This document shows positions 33,791-42,002 of a DNA stretch of 64,000 nt, piece after piece. Every line of letters starts with the position of its first letter. Within the stretch, counting starts at the first letter, position 1. The stretch spans positions 124,001-188,000 of the forward strand of contig NZ_DIHC01000038.1 of assembly GCF_002419965.1 (NCBI RefSeq), given 5' to 3'. Under the pieces are notes generated by a model, which was not told the DNA's origin, did not search any database, and worked only from the letters and a program-made list of their open reading frames with translations. The stretch comes from Pseudomonas sp. UBA5706. GTDB lineage: Bacteria; Pseudomonadota; Gammaproteobacteria; Pseudomonadales; Pseudomonadaceae. Both the position numbers and the translations under genes were made by a program.

Positions 33791-33822
33791 TCGAGCGAGG
33801 CAAATGCCCTTGCCTCGCTCGA
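33791..33822. terminator. Bidirectional terminator hairpin between convergent genes
   Basis: tcgagcgaggcaa-atgccc-ttgcctcgctcga is a perfect 13-base stem. It lies 40 bases after the C-S lyase stop and 10 bases from the gamma-glutamyltransferase stop, so it can serve both. Confidence 0.8.
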
Positions 33823-33831
33823 CCTGATGAC

Positions 33832-35559
33832 TCAATAACCCAGCGAGAGCCCGGTACTGCGACGTGGATCATTGGCGCCGTAGAAACGGTTGTTGCCCAC
33901 TGGCTTGCCCTCCAGCGAAGGCGCTCCTACCAGGATGGCGGCCAGGTGGTTGGCGTCCTGCGGGCCGGCGAATTTGTGGCCCCAGCTCTCGAGGATTTTT
34001 TGCGTGTCGGGGCTCACCGCGAAGGTTTCCAGGTTGGTGGTCTCAGGCATCCATTGCTGGTGGAAGCGCGGCGCATCGACGGCCTCCTGAATGTTCATGC
34101 CGTAGTCGATGACGTTGAGCATGGTCAGCAGGGTTGCAGTGATGATCCGGCTACCGCCCGGCGTGCCCACGACCATGACGGCCTTGCCATCCTTGGTGAC
34201 GATGGTCGGGCTCATCGAAGACAGCGGCGTCTTGCCCGGTGCGATGGCATTGGCCTCGCCCTGGATCAGGCCGTACATGTTCGGCACGCCGACCTTGGAA
34301 GTGAAGTCGTCCATTTCGTCATTGAGGATGACCCCGGTGTTGCTGGCCATCACACCGGCACCAAACCAGTCGTTGAGGGTGTAGGTGACGGACACCGCAT
34401 TCCCCCATTTGTCGACGATCGAATAGTGCGTGGTGTTGTTGCCTTCATGTGGCGCGACGCCCGGTTTGATGTCTTGCGAGATACCCGCTCTCTGCGGCTC
34501 GATGGCTGCGCGCAGCTTGGCGGCGTAGTCACGGTTGAGCAAATGATCGATCGGATTCTTCACGAAGTCCGGATCGCCCAGGTAGCTGTTGCGGTCCACG
34601 TACGCGTGACGCATGGCCTCGATCTGGTAATGCAGGCCTTGGGCCGAGTGATAGCCCAACTCCTTCATCGGATAACCTTCGAGGATGTTCATGATCTCGC
34701 AGATCACCACCCCGCCCGAGCTTGGCGGCGGCGCCGAGACCACATGATAGCCGCGGTAGTCACACTCGATCGGGGCCAGTTCGCGGGTTTTGTACGTGTC
34801 CAGGTCAGCCTGGACGATGATGCCCTTGCCGGCCTGGCTCGAATCGACAATGGCCTTGGCAACCCAGCCCTTGTAGAAACCATCGGCGCCCTTGGCGGAG
34901 ATTTCCTTGAGGGTCTTCGCCAGGTCCTTCTGTACCAGTTTGTCGCCGACCTGCAGCGGCTGACCCTTGTTTAAAAAGATCGTGCCCAGGTCTTTTGGAT
35001 CGGCCTTGAACTCGTCGGTGGCGGTGTGTAGCAGGTCGACGTCGCCCTGCTCCAGCGCGAAGCCGTCCTCGGCCAGCTTGATTGCCGGCGCGATGACTTC
35101 AGCACGTTTGCGGGTGCCGTACTTGCTCAGCGCCAGTTCCATGCCGGAAACGGTGCCCGGCACGCCAACAGCCAGGTGCCCTTTGGAACTCAGATCCGGC
35201 ATCACGTTGCCGTCCTTGTCCAGGTACATGTTGGCGGTGGCCGCTTGCGGGGCTTTTTCGCGGAAATCGAGGAAGGTCTTGCGCCCGTCCGCCAATTGGA
35301 TGGTCATGAAACCACCGCCACCCAGGTTGCCCGCTGCCGGGTAAACCACCGCCAGTGCATAGCCCACGGCGACGGCCGCATCGACCGCGTTGCCGCCGGA
35401 TTTGAGGACGTCCACGCCCACGTGAGTAGCCAGGTGCTGCGCAGTCACGACCATGCCGTTTTCAGCGGCAACAGGGGCGACAGAGGCGGCATGGGAAGAG
35501 GAGAAAACGAGGGTGAGTGCTGTCGCAATCAGCGACTTGGCCAAGGGTTGGTACATCAT
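33832..35559 (-). CDS. ggt: Gamma-glutamyltransferase
   Basis: A protein of about 575 residues from MMYQPLAKSLIATALTLVFS, with signal peptide cleavage near SHAAS, so periplasmic. The proenzyme is cut before the catalytic Thr in NNTTHYSIVDKWGNAVSVTY to give the large and small subunits. SPTIVTKDGKAVMVVGTPGGSRI is the family hallmark, and the oxyanion serines lie in TPLSSMSPT. It hydrolyses glutathione and gamma-glutamyl conjugates, yielding cysteinylglycine. I chose the ATG at 35559, with GAGAG before it, over an ORF extending to 35649, which has no signal-like start. Next to the C-S lyase and desulfurase it suggests a glutathione-sulfur salvage set. Confidence 0.93.
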   Translation of the reverse strand: MMYQPLAKSLIATALTLVFSSSHAASVAPVAAENGMVVTAQHLATHVGVDVLKSGGNAVDAAVAVGYALAVVYPAAGNLGGGGFMTIQLADGRKTFLDFREKAPQAATANMYLDKDGNVMPDLSSKGHLAVGVPGTVSGMELALSKYGTRKRAEVIAPAIKLAEDGFALEQGDVDLLHTATDEFKADPKDLGTIFLNKGQPLQVGDKLVQKDLAKTLKEISAKGADGFYKGWVAKAIVDSSQAGKGIIVQADLDTYKTRELAPIECDYRGYHVVSAPPPSSGGVVICEIMNILEGYPMKELGYHSAQGLHYQIEAMRHAYVDRNSYLGDPDFVKNPIDHLLNRDYAAKLRAAIEPQRAGISQDIKPGVAPHEGNNTTHYSIVDKWGNAVSVTYTLNDWFGAGVMASNTGVILNDEMDDFTSKVGVPNMYGLIQGEANAIAPGKTPLSSMSPTIVTKDGKAVMVVGTPGGSRIITATLLTMLNVIDYGMNIQEAVDAPRFHQQWMPETTNLETFAVSPDTQKILESWGHKFAGPQDANHLAAILVGAPSLEGKPVGNNRFYGANDPRRSTGLSLGY

Positions 35560-35990
35560 GGGTCGACTCTCTTTATTTTTTTGACTGTGGAAGAGCATTG
35601 GCGGGCCGAAACAGGATGGGGTTGTGCCCTCTCGCGGATCGCCCGGCATCCTTGCAACTGCAGATGCACATTATGGTGGAGCACGCTGGATAGCCGCAGC
35701 GCGGCCTAAAGTTGTGCCGAACTGCTGCACCAAAATAGCGCTTAGCGCATGACTTACCTAGTACCCATGACAAGTTATTTAATAGCACCCGTCAGGTTTT
35801 ACCGGCGCGCGCGTTCCCTCGGCGCATCAGCGTTCTTTCATCCGGTGCCGGTATACGCGTAACCTTGGGTCTGCGCGCCACCCCATAGCCACCGTCGACG
35901 ACCGTCCAAGGCGCACTGACGCTGCAGTTATCGACCGACCCCAAAGGCCAGCCCGGTGAAAACCCGCTTCTTCGCAGTACACCCGATCTG
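35560..35990. other. Divergent intergenic region, no supported gene
   Basis: The stretch of about 430 bases separates ggt from a plus-strand MFS gene. It contains an AT-richer patch near 35730-35790 (actagtacccatgacaag is not coding) that may hold promoters. No domain was recognised in any frame. Confidence 0.4.
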
Positions 35991-37205
35991 ATGGCCAGAA
36001 CCTTTCGCTCGCTGGCCGTGTACAACTTCCGCATCTGGTCCATCGGCGGGCTGGTCTCCAATGTCGGCACCTGGATGCAACGCACGGCCCAGGATTGGCT
36101 GGTACTCACACAACTCACCCAGCAAAATGCCACGGCGCTGGGCATCGTCATGGCGCTGCAGTTCGGGCCGATGCTGTTGCTCCTGCCCATCAGTGGTTTT
36201 GCGGCAGACCACCTCGATCGCCGGAAACTGCTGATCGGCACACAGCTGGGCTTTGCCGCGTCGGCCCTTGGCCTGGGGTTGTTGACGGTCAGCGGGCATG
36301 TACAACTGTGGCATGTGTATTTCTTCGCGCTGGTTTCCGGTTGCGTGGCGGCGATTGACGGCCCGGCGCGGCAAACGTTCGTTTCCGACCTGGTGGACGA
36401 GACTCACCTGAGCAACGCCGTGGCCCTTAATTCGCTGTCGTTCAATGCGGCGCGGATGATCGGCCCGGCCGTGTCCGGGCTGTTGATTCCGTGGGTGGGC
36501 AACGGCTGGGTATTCCTGCTCAATGTGCTGACCTTTGCCCTGATGATCGGCTCACTGTGCAAGCTGCGCACCGCTGAACTGCATGTACGTGAGCGCCCTC
36601 CCCGGGCTCGTGGGCAGCTGGCCGAAGGCTTTCGTTACGTCTGGGGGCGACCCGACCTGAAGGCCATCATGTTGATGCTGTTCCTGGTCGGCACCTTCGG
36701 CCTGAATTTTCCTATTTATATCTCGACCATGGCGGTAACTGTCTTCGACGCGGACTCCGCCCGCTATGGCCTGTTGACCTCATTGATGGCCGTGGGCTCG
36801 GTAACCGGCGCCCTGCTCTCGGCCCGTCGAGCGCGGCCCACGGCCACGCTGGTGTTTCGCGCCTGTGCATTGTTTGGCGGGTGTTTTCTGTTGGCGGCGA
36901 TGATGACCAACTTCTGGTTGTTCGGCCTGTTGCTGTTTGTACTGGGAATAAGCGCGCAGACCTTCACCACGTCGGCCAACAGCATGGTGCAGCTGTCGAC
37001 CGAGCCACTGATGCGTGGCCGGGTCATGGCCATTCTGCTGGCGACCACGCTGGGTGGGACCCCGATCGGCGCGCCGATCGTGGGCTGGGTCGCCGACCTG
37101 TTCGGGCCGCGTTGGGCCATGGCGATTGGCGCTGCCTCGGGACTGTTGGCCGCCTGGGTATGGTTTCGTTATCAGCGCGCAGCCAGGGAAGCCGTCGCGG
37201 CCTGA
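35991..37205 (+). CDS. MFS transporter, EntS/MFS_3-like exporter
   Basis: A 404-residue, 12-helix transporter. MARTFRSLAVYNFRIWSIGG followed by NVGTWMQRTAQDWLVLTQL and GFAADHLDRRKLLIGTQ match the MFS_3 (EntS) group, which exports siderophores and other small molecules. RQTFVSDLVDETHLSNAVALNS is the conserved mid-loop. The substrate is unknown. It ends inside the convergent MFS gene: the last 34 bases of the two coding sequences overlap. Confidence 0.87.
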   Translation: MARTFRSLAVYNFRIWSIGGLVSNVGTWMQRTAQDWLVLTQLTQQNATALGIVMALQFGPMLLLLPISGFAADHLDRRKLLIGTQLGFAASALGLGLLTVSGHVQLWHVYFFALVSGCVAAIDGPARQTFVSDLVDETHLSNAVALNSLSFNAARMIGPAVSGLLIPWVGNGWVFLLNVLTFALMIGSLCKLRTAELHVRERPPRARGQLAEGFRYVWGRPDLKAIMLMLFLVGTFGLNFPIYISTMAVTVFDADSARYGLLTSLMAVGSVTGALLSARRARPTATLVFRACALFGGCFLLAAMMTNFWLFGLLLFVLGISAQTFTTSANSMVQLSTEPLMRGRVMAILLATTLGGTPIGAPIVGWVADLFGPRWAMAIGAASGLLAAWVWFRYQRAAREAVAA

Positions 37206-38515
37206 GTGTCGATCGGTCGAGTGGGCTGGCCGCTGCGCAGGGTCCAGAGCAGGATCACCCCGAGTACTCCGGCCGCCGACAACGAGAGCATGCCGGCACG
37301 CGGGTCCGCTACCCAGACCTCCATGTTGGCCTTGAGCATCGGCGCAACGAAACCACCGATGTTGCCCAGCGAGCCGATCAGGGCGATACCGCCTGCGGCC
37401 GCAACGCCACCCAGATATCCGGTCGGCAATGTCCAGAACAATGGCTGGACCGTCACGAAGCCAGCGGCGGCGAAGCAGAACGACAGCAACACCAACGGCA
37501 GACTGGAGAGCAAGGTCGCTGCGGCAATCCCGAGCGCCGCCATCCCTAGCATGCACATCGCCATCGGCAAATGCCGCGCGCGGCGGTCGGCGTAGCGCGT
37601 CACGAAAAACATCGCCGCCGCTGCGCAAAGCCAAGGAATCGACGTCAGCGTGCCAACCTTTAGCCCAACCGTGGTGCCGAGCAGTTCGGCAACGCGCGTT
37701 GGCAGGTAAAAGATCACACCATACACGCTGACCTGGACGCTGAAATAGATCAGGATTAATTTCAAGACCCGTAAATTGCGCACCATGGCCAGCAGGTTGC
37801 GCGGGCCATGATCGAGTTTCTGCCGCTCCTCTGCCAGCAGTTCGGCGCTCAGCGCAGCCCTCTCCTCAACGCTTAGCCAAGTGGCGTCCTGGGGTTTGTT
37901 CTTGAGGTAGAACAACGCAACGATGCCCACGACCACCGCAGCCAGGCCTTCAACTAGGAACATCCATTGCCAGTTGGCAAGCTTGAAGACGTCATGCATG
38001 TCCAGCAGCCAGCCCGACAGCGGGCCGCCCAACATCAGCGCGAACGGCAGGCCAAAGTAATAGATGCCGATGGCCTGACCGCGACGGCGGGCCGGAAACC
38101 AGTAAGTGAGGTAGAGAATGACGCCTGGCGAGAAGCCTGCCTCGGCCACACCCAGCAACAAGCGCAGCACGTAAAAGCTGGTCTGGCTGTGGGTAAACAT
38201 CATCGCGGCCGAGACCAGGCCCCAGGTGATCATGATTCGGCTGAGCCACACACGTGCCCCGACCCGATGCAGCATCAGATTACTGGGGACTTCGAAGAGG
38301 GCGTAACCGATGAAGAAGATGCCGGCACCCAACGCGAATGCCGCGTTGCTCAGCCCCACGTCGGTCTGCAGCGCAGCCTTGGCGAAACCGACGTTGGAGC
38401 GGTCGATCATCGCCAGCGCAAACATCAATGCCAGGAACGGGAGGAGTTTGCAGCGACACTTGCGCACGGCGCTTTCGATAGCCGCAGCGGCGGCCAGATC
38501 AGTTTTTATTGTCAT
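37172..38515 (-). CDS. MFS transporter, anion:cation symporter (ACS) family
   Basis: A 447-residue, 12-helix transporter. LMFALAMIDRSNVGFAKAAL in helix 1 and GVAEAGFSPGVILYLTYWFP in helix 4 are the hallmarks of the ACS family, which imports organic acids such as phthalate, tartrate or galactarate/glucarate-like sugars. SGWLLDMHDVFKLANWQWMF is also typical. Length fits. Uptake of an aldaric or aromatic acid is plausible but unproven. It is convergent with and overlaps the EntS-like gene by 34 bases. Confidence 0.9.
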   Translation of the reverse strand: MTIKTDLAAAAAIESAVRKCRCKLLPFLALMFALAMIDRSNVGFAKAALQTDVGLSNAAFALGAGIFFIGYALFEVPSNLMLHRVGARVWLSRIMITWGLVSAAMMFTHSQTSFYVLRLLLGVAEAGFSPGVILYLTYWFPARRRGQAIGIYYFGLPFALMLGGPLSGWLLDMHDVFKLANWQWMFLVEGLAAVVVGIVALFYLKNKPQDATWLSVEERAALSAELLAEERQKLDHGPRNLLAMVRNLRVLKLILIYFSVQVSVYGVIFYLPTRVAELLGTTVGLKVGTLTSIPWLCAAAAMFFVTRYADRRARHLPMAMCMLGMAALGIAAATLLSSLPLVLLSFCFAAAGFVTVQPLFWTLPTGYLGGVAAAGGIALIGSLGNIGGFVAPMLKANMEVWVADPRAGMLSLSAAGVLGVILLWTLRSGQPTRPIDTQAATASLAAR

Positions 38516-38717
38516 TGTTATGCCTATCGAAGGTATGGATCTGAATGCCAGCCGAAGCTAGAACAGACCTGCGATAAATCCCAATGACAAATCTTCAATC
38601 CTTGATATCAACTGGTTATCAGCTACTCATCTGCAGCCCGCCACCGTCAGTATTCTGCGGGATGACGGAGGGGACGCGCGGGGATCAGTGCAAGGGTTAT
38701 TCAGACCGGCCGAGCCG

Positions 38718-39398
38718 TCAGAACCACCGATCGTTGCGTTTACGACCGCGGGTCAACGCCGGCAAGATGAGCCCCAGCAGCAAGCCCGCGCCAGCGATGC
38801 TGCCGCCATAGACCATGTAGCGCATCAGCACTTGGTTGTTCTCGTCGCCCAGCTTGGCCTGGGTGGAACGCAGCTCCGATTGCGCATCGGTCAATTGAGC
38901 GTTGAGGTCCTTGGCACGGGCCTCCAATTCGTCTACCAGCTTCTTGCGCGAGTCGAGGGTTTCCTGCATGCCCTGCACCTTGGTTTTCCAGTCGTCATCG
39001 ATGGTTTTCAGCTGTGCACTCAGGTCGGCAACCTGTTGCGTCAACTGTGGCAGGCGCTCGGTCTGGCCGGGTACCTGCTGCAGATCATTGGAGGCAATCC
39101 ACACCGTGTCGCCGGCGTTGCCGCGTACCTGACTGTAGTCGCCCTGGGTATTGAGCAGTTCGACTTTCTGCCCGGACTTGAGCGTGCCGACGATGCGGTA
39201 GCCGTCGGTCGGGCCACTGCGTACGTAAGTGCTCAGCGTATCGCTGACCCAACGATCCTTGCCTTCGGCGTGAGCCTGCCCAGTCGCGCCAACGGCCAGG
39301 AAGATCCCCAAAAGGCTAGCGCTGAGCAAACGGCGTCGAGCGCCCGGCAAGAAAGTGGATTGAACGCAAGAAACTGAAACAGGGCGAGATAGAGACAT
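38718..39398 (-). CDS. SH3-domain envelope protein (TIGR04211-like)
   Basis: A protein of about 226 residues from MSLSRPVSVSCV, with a signal peptide cleaved near AHAEG. A bacterial SH3 domain follows (RWVSDTLSTYVRSGPTDGYR, then VGTLKSGQKVELLNTQGDYSQV). Next come a coiled-coil stretch of about 90 residues (LPQLTQQVADLSAQLKTIDD onward) and a single C-terminal membrane helix (YMVYGGSIAGAGLLLGLILP) with a basic tail. This is the layout of the TIGR04211 family, a periplasmic protein anchored in the inner membrane, function unclear. The longer ORF to 39530 has no signal-like start. Confidence 0.85.
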   Translation of the reverse strand: MSLSRPVSVSCVQSTFLPGARRRLLSASLLGIFLAVGATGQAHAEGKDRWVSDTLSTYVRSGPTDGYRIVGTLKSGQKVELLNTQGDYSQVRGNAGDTVWIASNDLQQVPGQTERLPQLTQQVADLSAQLKTIDDDWKTKVQGMQETLDSRKKLVDELEARAKDLNAQLTDAQSELRSTQAKLGDENNQVLMRYMVYGGSIAGAGLLLGLILPALTRGRKRNDRWF

Positions 39399-39743
39399 GG
39401 GGAATCTTCGACAAAATAAAAAGAAAGGCCGGATGGACGGGCCACATGCGATGGACAGAAGCCTGGTCGGCAGCGACGGGCATGCGCTGCAACTGCTAGG
39501 AGTCGGCAACAGCGAGCGGGGCCTGAACACGCCGGGGCCTCATGACCCGGCGCACCACGCGCGCAGTGGTCAACAGACCGTCGAAATCGTTTCAGGTTCA
39601 CTACAGGGAGGTGACGTTCGTCTGGCGGGGGTATGACAGATGCACGTCTGATGGGCAAGCGTGGCGCGAAGCTGCGGGTCAGGCACGATGCAGTGCCTGC
39701 CCCGCTCCCGCCGTTCAGTCCGTGGCGGACCGCGCGACGAAGG

Positions 39744-42002
39744 TTACTCGCCCTTTACCGGCTTGAAAATGACCACCGCCAGCGGTGGCAGTTTCAGCGA
39801 CAGCGACATCGCCTGCCCGTGGCTGCTGATGTCTTCAGCCGTGACACCGCCGCCGTTGCCAATGTTGGACCCTGCATACGCCTCGGCGTCGGAGTTAAGC
39901 ACCTCGGCCCATTTGCCGCCGAATGGCGCACCCACGCGGTAACCCTCCCGGGGCACTGGCGTCAGATTGGCAACCACCAGCAGGGGCTCGCCGTCTTTGC
40001 TCCAACGCAAGTAGGCATAGACGCTGTTGCCCGCGTCGTTACCGATCACCCACTGGAAACCTTGCGGCTGGCAATCCTGTTCGTGCAGCGCTTTTTCCTC
40101 GCGATACAACCGGTTGAGATCACCCACCAATTTGTGTACACCCTTGTGGTCACCGTAGCCGTTGATGTTCTCATCGCCCAGGAAATGCCAATCCAGTTCA
40201 GTGTCGTGATTCCACTCGCGCCATTGCCCGAATTCACAGCCCATGAACAACAACTTCTTGCCCGGGTGGGTCCACATGAACGTCAGGTAGGCCCGCAGGT
40301 TAGCGAATTTCTGCCAGCGATCCCCCGGCATCTTGTCGATCAGCGACCGCTTGCCGTGCACCACCTCGTCGTGGGAGATCGGCAGGATAAAGCGCTCGGA
40401 CCACGCATACACCAGCCCGAAACTAAGCTTGTCATGGTGATGCTGACGATGAATCGGATCCTGCTCGACATACTCCAACGTGTCGTGCATCCAGCCCATG
40501 TTCCATTTGTACGAGAAGCCCAGACCGCCCTGCTGGGTCGGCTGAGTGACACCGGGCCAGGAGGTGGATTCCTCAGCGATCACCAGCGCACCGGGTGCTT
40601 CCAGAGCCACCACGTCATTGAGATGGCGCAGGAACTCGACCGCCTCCAGGTTTTCTCGACCACCGTGGCGGTTCGGCACCCACTCACCGGCCTTGCGCGA
40701 ATAGTCGCGATACAGCATCGAAGCCACGGCATCCACGCGCAGGCCATCGACATGGAAATTTTTCAGCCAGTGCAAACCCGAAGCAATCATGAACCCGTGG
40801 ACCTCGGTACGGCCCAGGTTGTAGATCAAGGTGTTCCAGTCCTGGTGAAAACCTTCATGAGGGTTGGCGTACTCGTACAGCGCGGTGCCGTCGAATTGCG
40901 CCAGGCCATGGGTATCGGTTGGGAAATGCGCAGGGACCCAGTCGAGGATCACACCAATGTCGGCACGGTGGCAGGCGTCGACAAAGGCGGCGAAGTCTTC
41001 CGGGGTGCCGTAACGGGCACTTGGGGCAAATTGCGATAGCAGTTGATAACCCCATGAGCCACCGAACGGGTGCTCCATGATCGGCATCAACTCGATGTGG
41101 GTGAACCCCAGTTTCTGGATATACGGGATCAGTTTCTCGGCTAATTCGTGCCAGTTGTAAGGACGATCCGGCTCGTCTTCGCCGCCGTGGTGCCATTGCC
41201 AGGAGCCGGCGTGCAACTCATAGATCGACAGCGGTTGGTGAATGTCGTGTTTGGCATCGCGCGACTGCATCCACTCGCTGTCCTGCCACTCGAAGCTCAA
41301 CGGCTTGGCAACCTTGGAGGCAGTGGCCGGGGGCAACTGGGTGGCCAGCGCCATCGGATCGGCCTTCAACGGCAAGATGCCGTGCTGGCCGAGGATCTCG
41401 TATTTGTAGGCCTCGCCCGGTGCCAGACGCGGGATGAATATTTCCCAAACGCCAGACGGATAGCGCACGCGCATCGGGTGCCGACGGCCGTCCCAACTGT
41501 TGAAGTCGCCGACTACCGAAACCCGGCGAGCGTTAGGTGCCCACACCGAGAAACGAACGCCGTCCACGCCATCGACGTTGCGCACCTGAGCACCGAACGC
41601 AGCGCTCAAATCTCGGTGATTGCCTTCGGCGAACAGGTAAAGGTCCATCTCGCCCAGCAATTGCCCGAAGCTGTAAGGGTCTTCAGTGATCTGCTCACCG
41701 GTGGCCCACTGAATCTTCAGCAGATAGGGCTCGCGCACCGGAAAATGACCGGCAAAAAAACCGGGTTTATCGGTCATCCCCAGCTCGCCCAAATCACGCT
41801 CACCGTCGCGAGACAGCACACGCACGCTCAGCGCGTTGGGCAGATAGGCACGGATGATCTGGCCGTCATGGCCATCGCTGTGAGGGCCCAGCATGGAGAA
41901 CGGGTCGCGATGTTCGGCGCGAATCAACGCGTCCATATCGCCGGCGTTGGGCAACAACTGGTGGTTGCCTTTGCCGAATTGGTCAGACGCACTCATTTTC
42001 AT
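39744..42002 (-). CDS. glgB: 1,4-alpha-glucan branching enzyme
   Basis: A 752-residue GH13 enzyme that transfers alpha-1,4 chains to alpha-1,6 branches. It has two N-terminal sandwich domains (about 25-230), a TIM barrel with nucleophile Asp in DGLRVDAVASMLYRDYSR and acid Glu in VIAEEST, and LPISHDEVVHGKRSL, then a C-terminal sandwich. The length is usual for the family. The start overlaps the upstream treS-mak stop by four bases (ATGA), so the genes are coupled. In the GlgE pathway it branches the linear glucan built from maltose-1-phosphate. An ATG two codons in (41996) is also possible. Confidence 0.97.
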   Translation of the reverse strand: MKMSASDQFGKGNHQLLPNAGDMDALIRAEHRDPFSMLGPHSDGHDGQIIRAYLPNALSVRVLSRDGERDLGELGMTDKPGFFAGHFPVREPYLLKIQWATGEQITEDPYSFGQLLGEMDLYLFAEGNHRDLSAAFGAQVRNVDGVDGVRFSVWAPNARRVSVVGDFNSWDGRRHPMRVRYPSGVWEIFIPRLAPGEAYKYEILGQHGILPLKADPMALATQLPPATASKVAKPLSFEWQDSEWMQSRDAKHDIHQPLSIYELHAGSWQWHHGGEDEPDRPYNWHELAEKLIPYIQKLGFTHIELMPIMEHPFGGSWGYQLLSQFAPSARYGTPEDFAAFVDACHRADIGVILDWVPAHFPTDTHGLAQFDGTALYEYANPHEGFHQDWNTLIYNLGRTEVHGFMIASGLHWLKNFHVDGLRVDAVASMLYRDYSRKAGEWVPNRHGGRENLEAVEFLRHLNDVVALEAPGALVIAEESTSWPGVTQPTQQGGLGFSYKWNMGWMHDTLEYVEQDPIHRQHHHDKLSFGLVYAWSERFILPISHDEVVHGKRSLIDKMPGDRWQKFANLRAYLTFMWTHPGKKLLFMGCEFGQWREWNHDTELDWHFLGDENINGYGDHKGVHKLVGDLNRLYREEKALHEQDCQPQGFQWVIGNDAGNSVYAYLRWSKDGEPLLVVANLTPVPREGYRVGAPFGGKWAEVLNSDAEAYAGSNIGNGGGVTAEDISSHGQAMSLSLKLPPLAVVIFKPVKGE

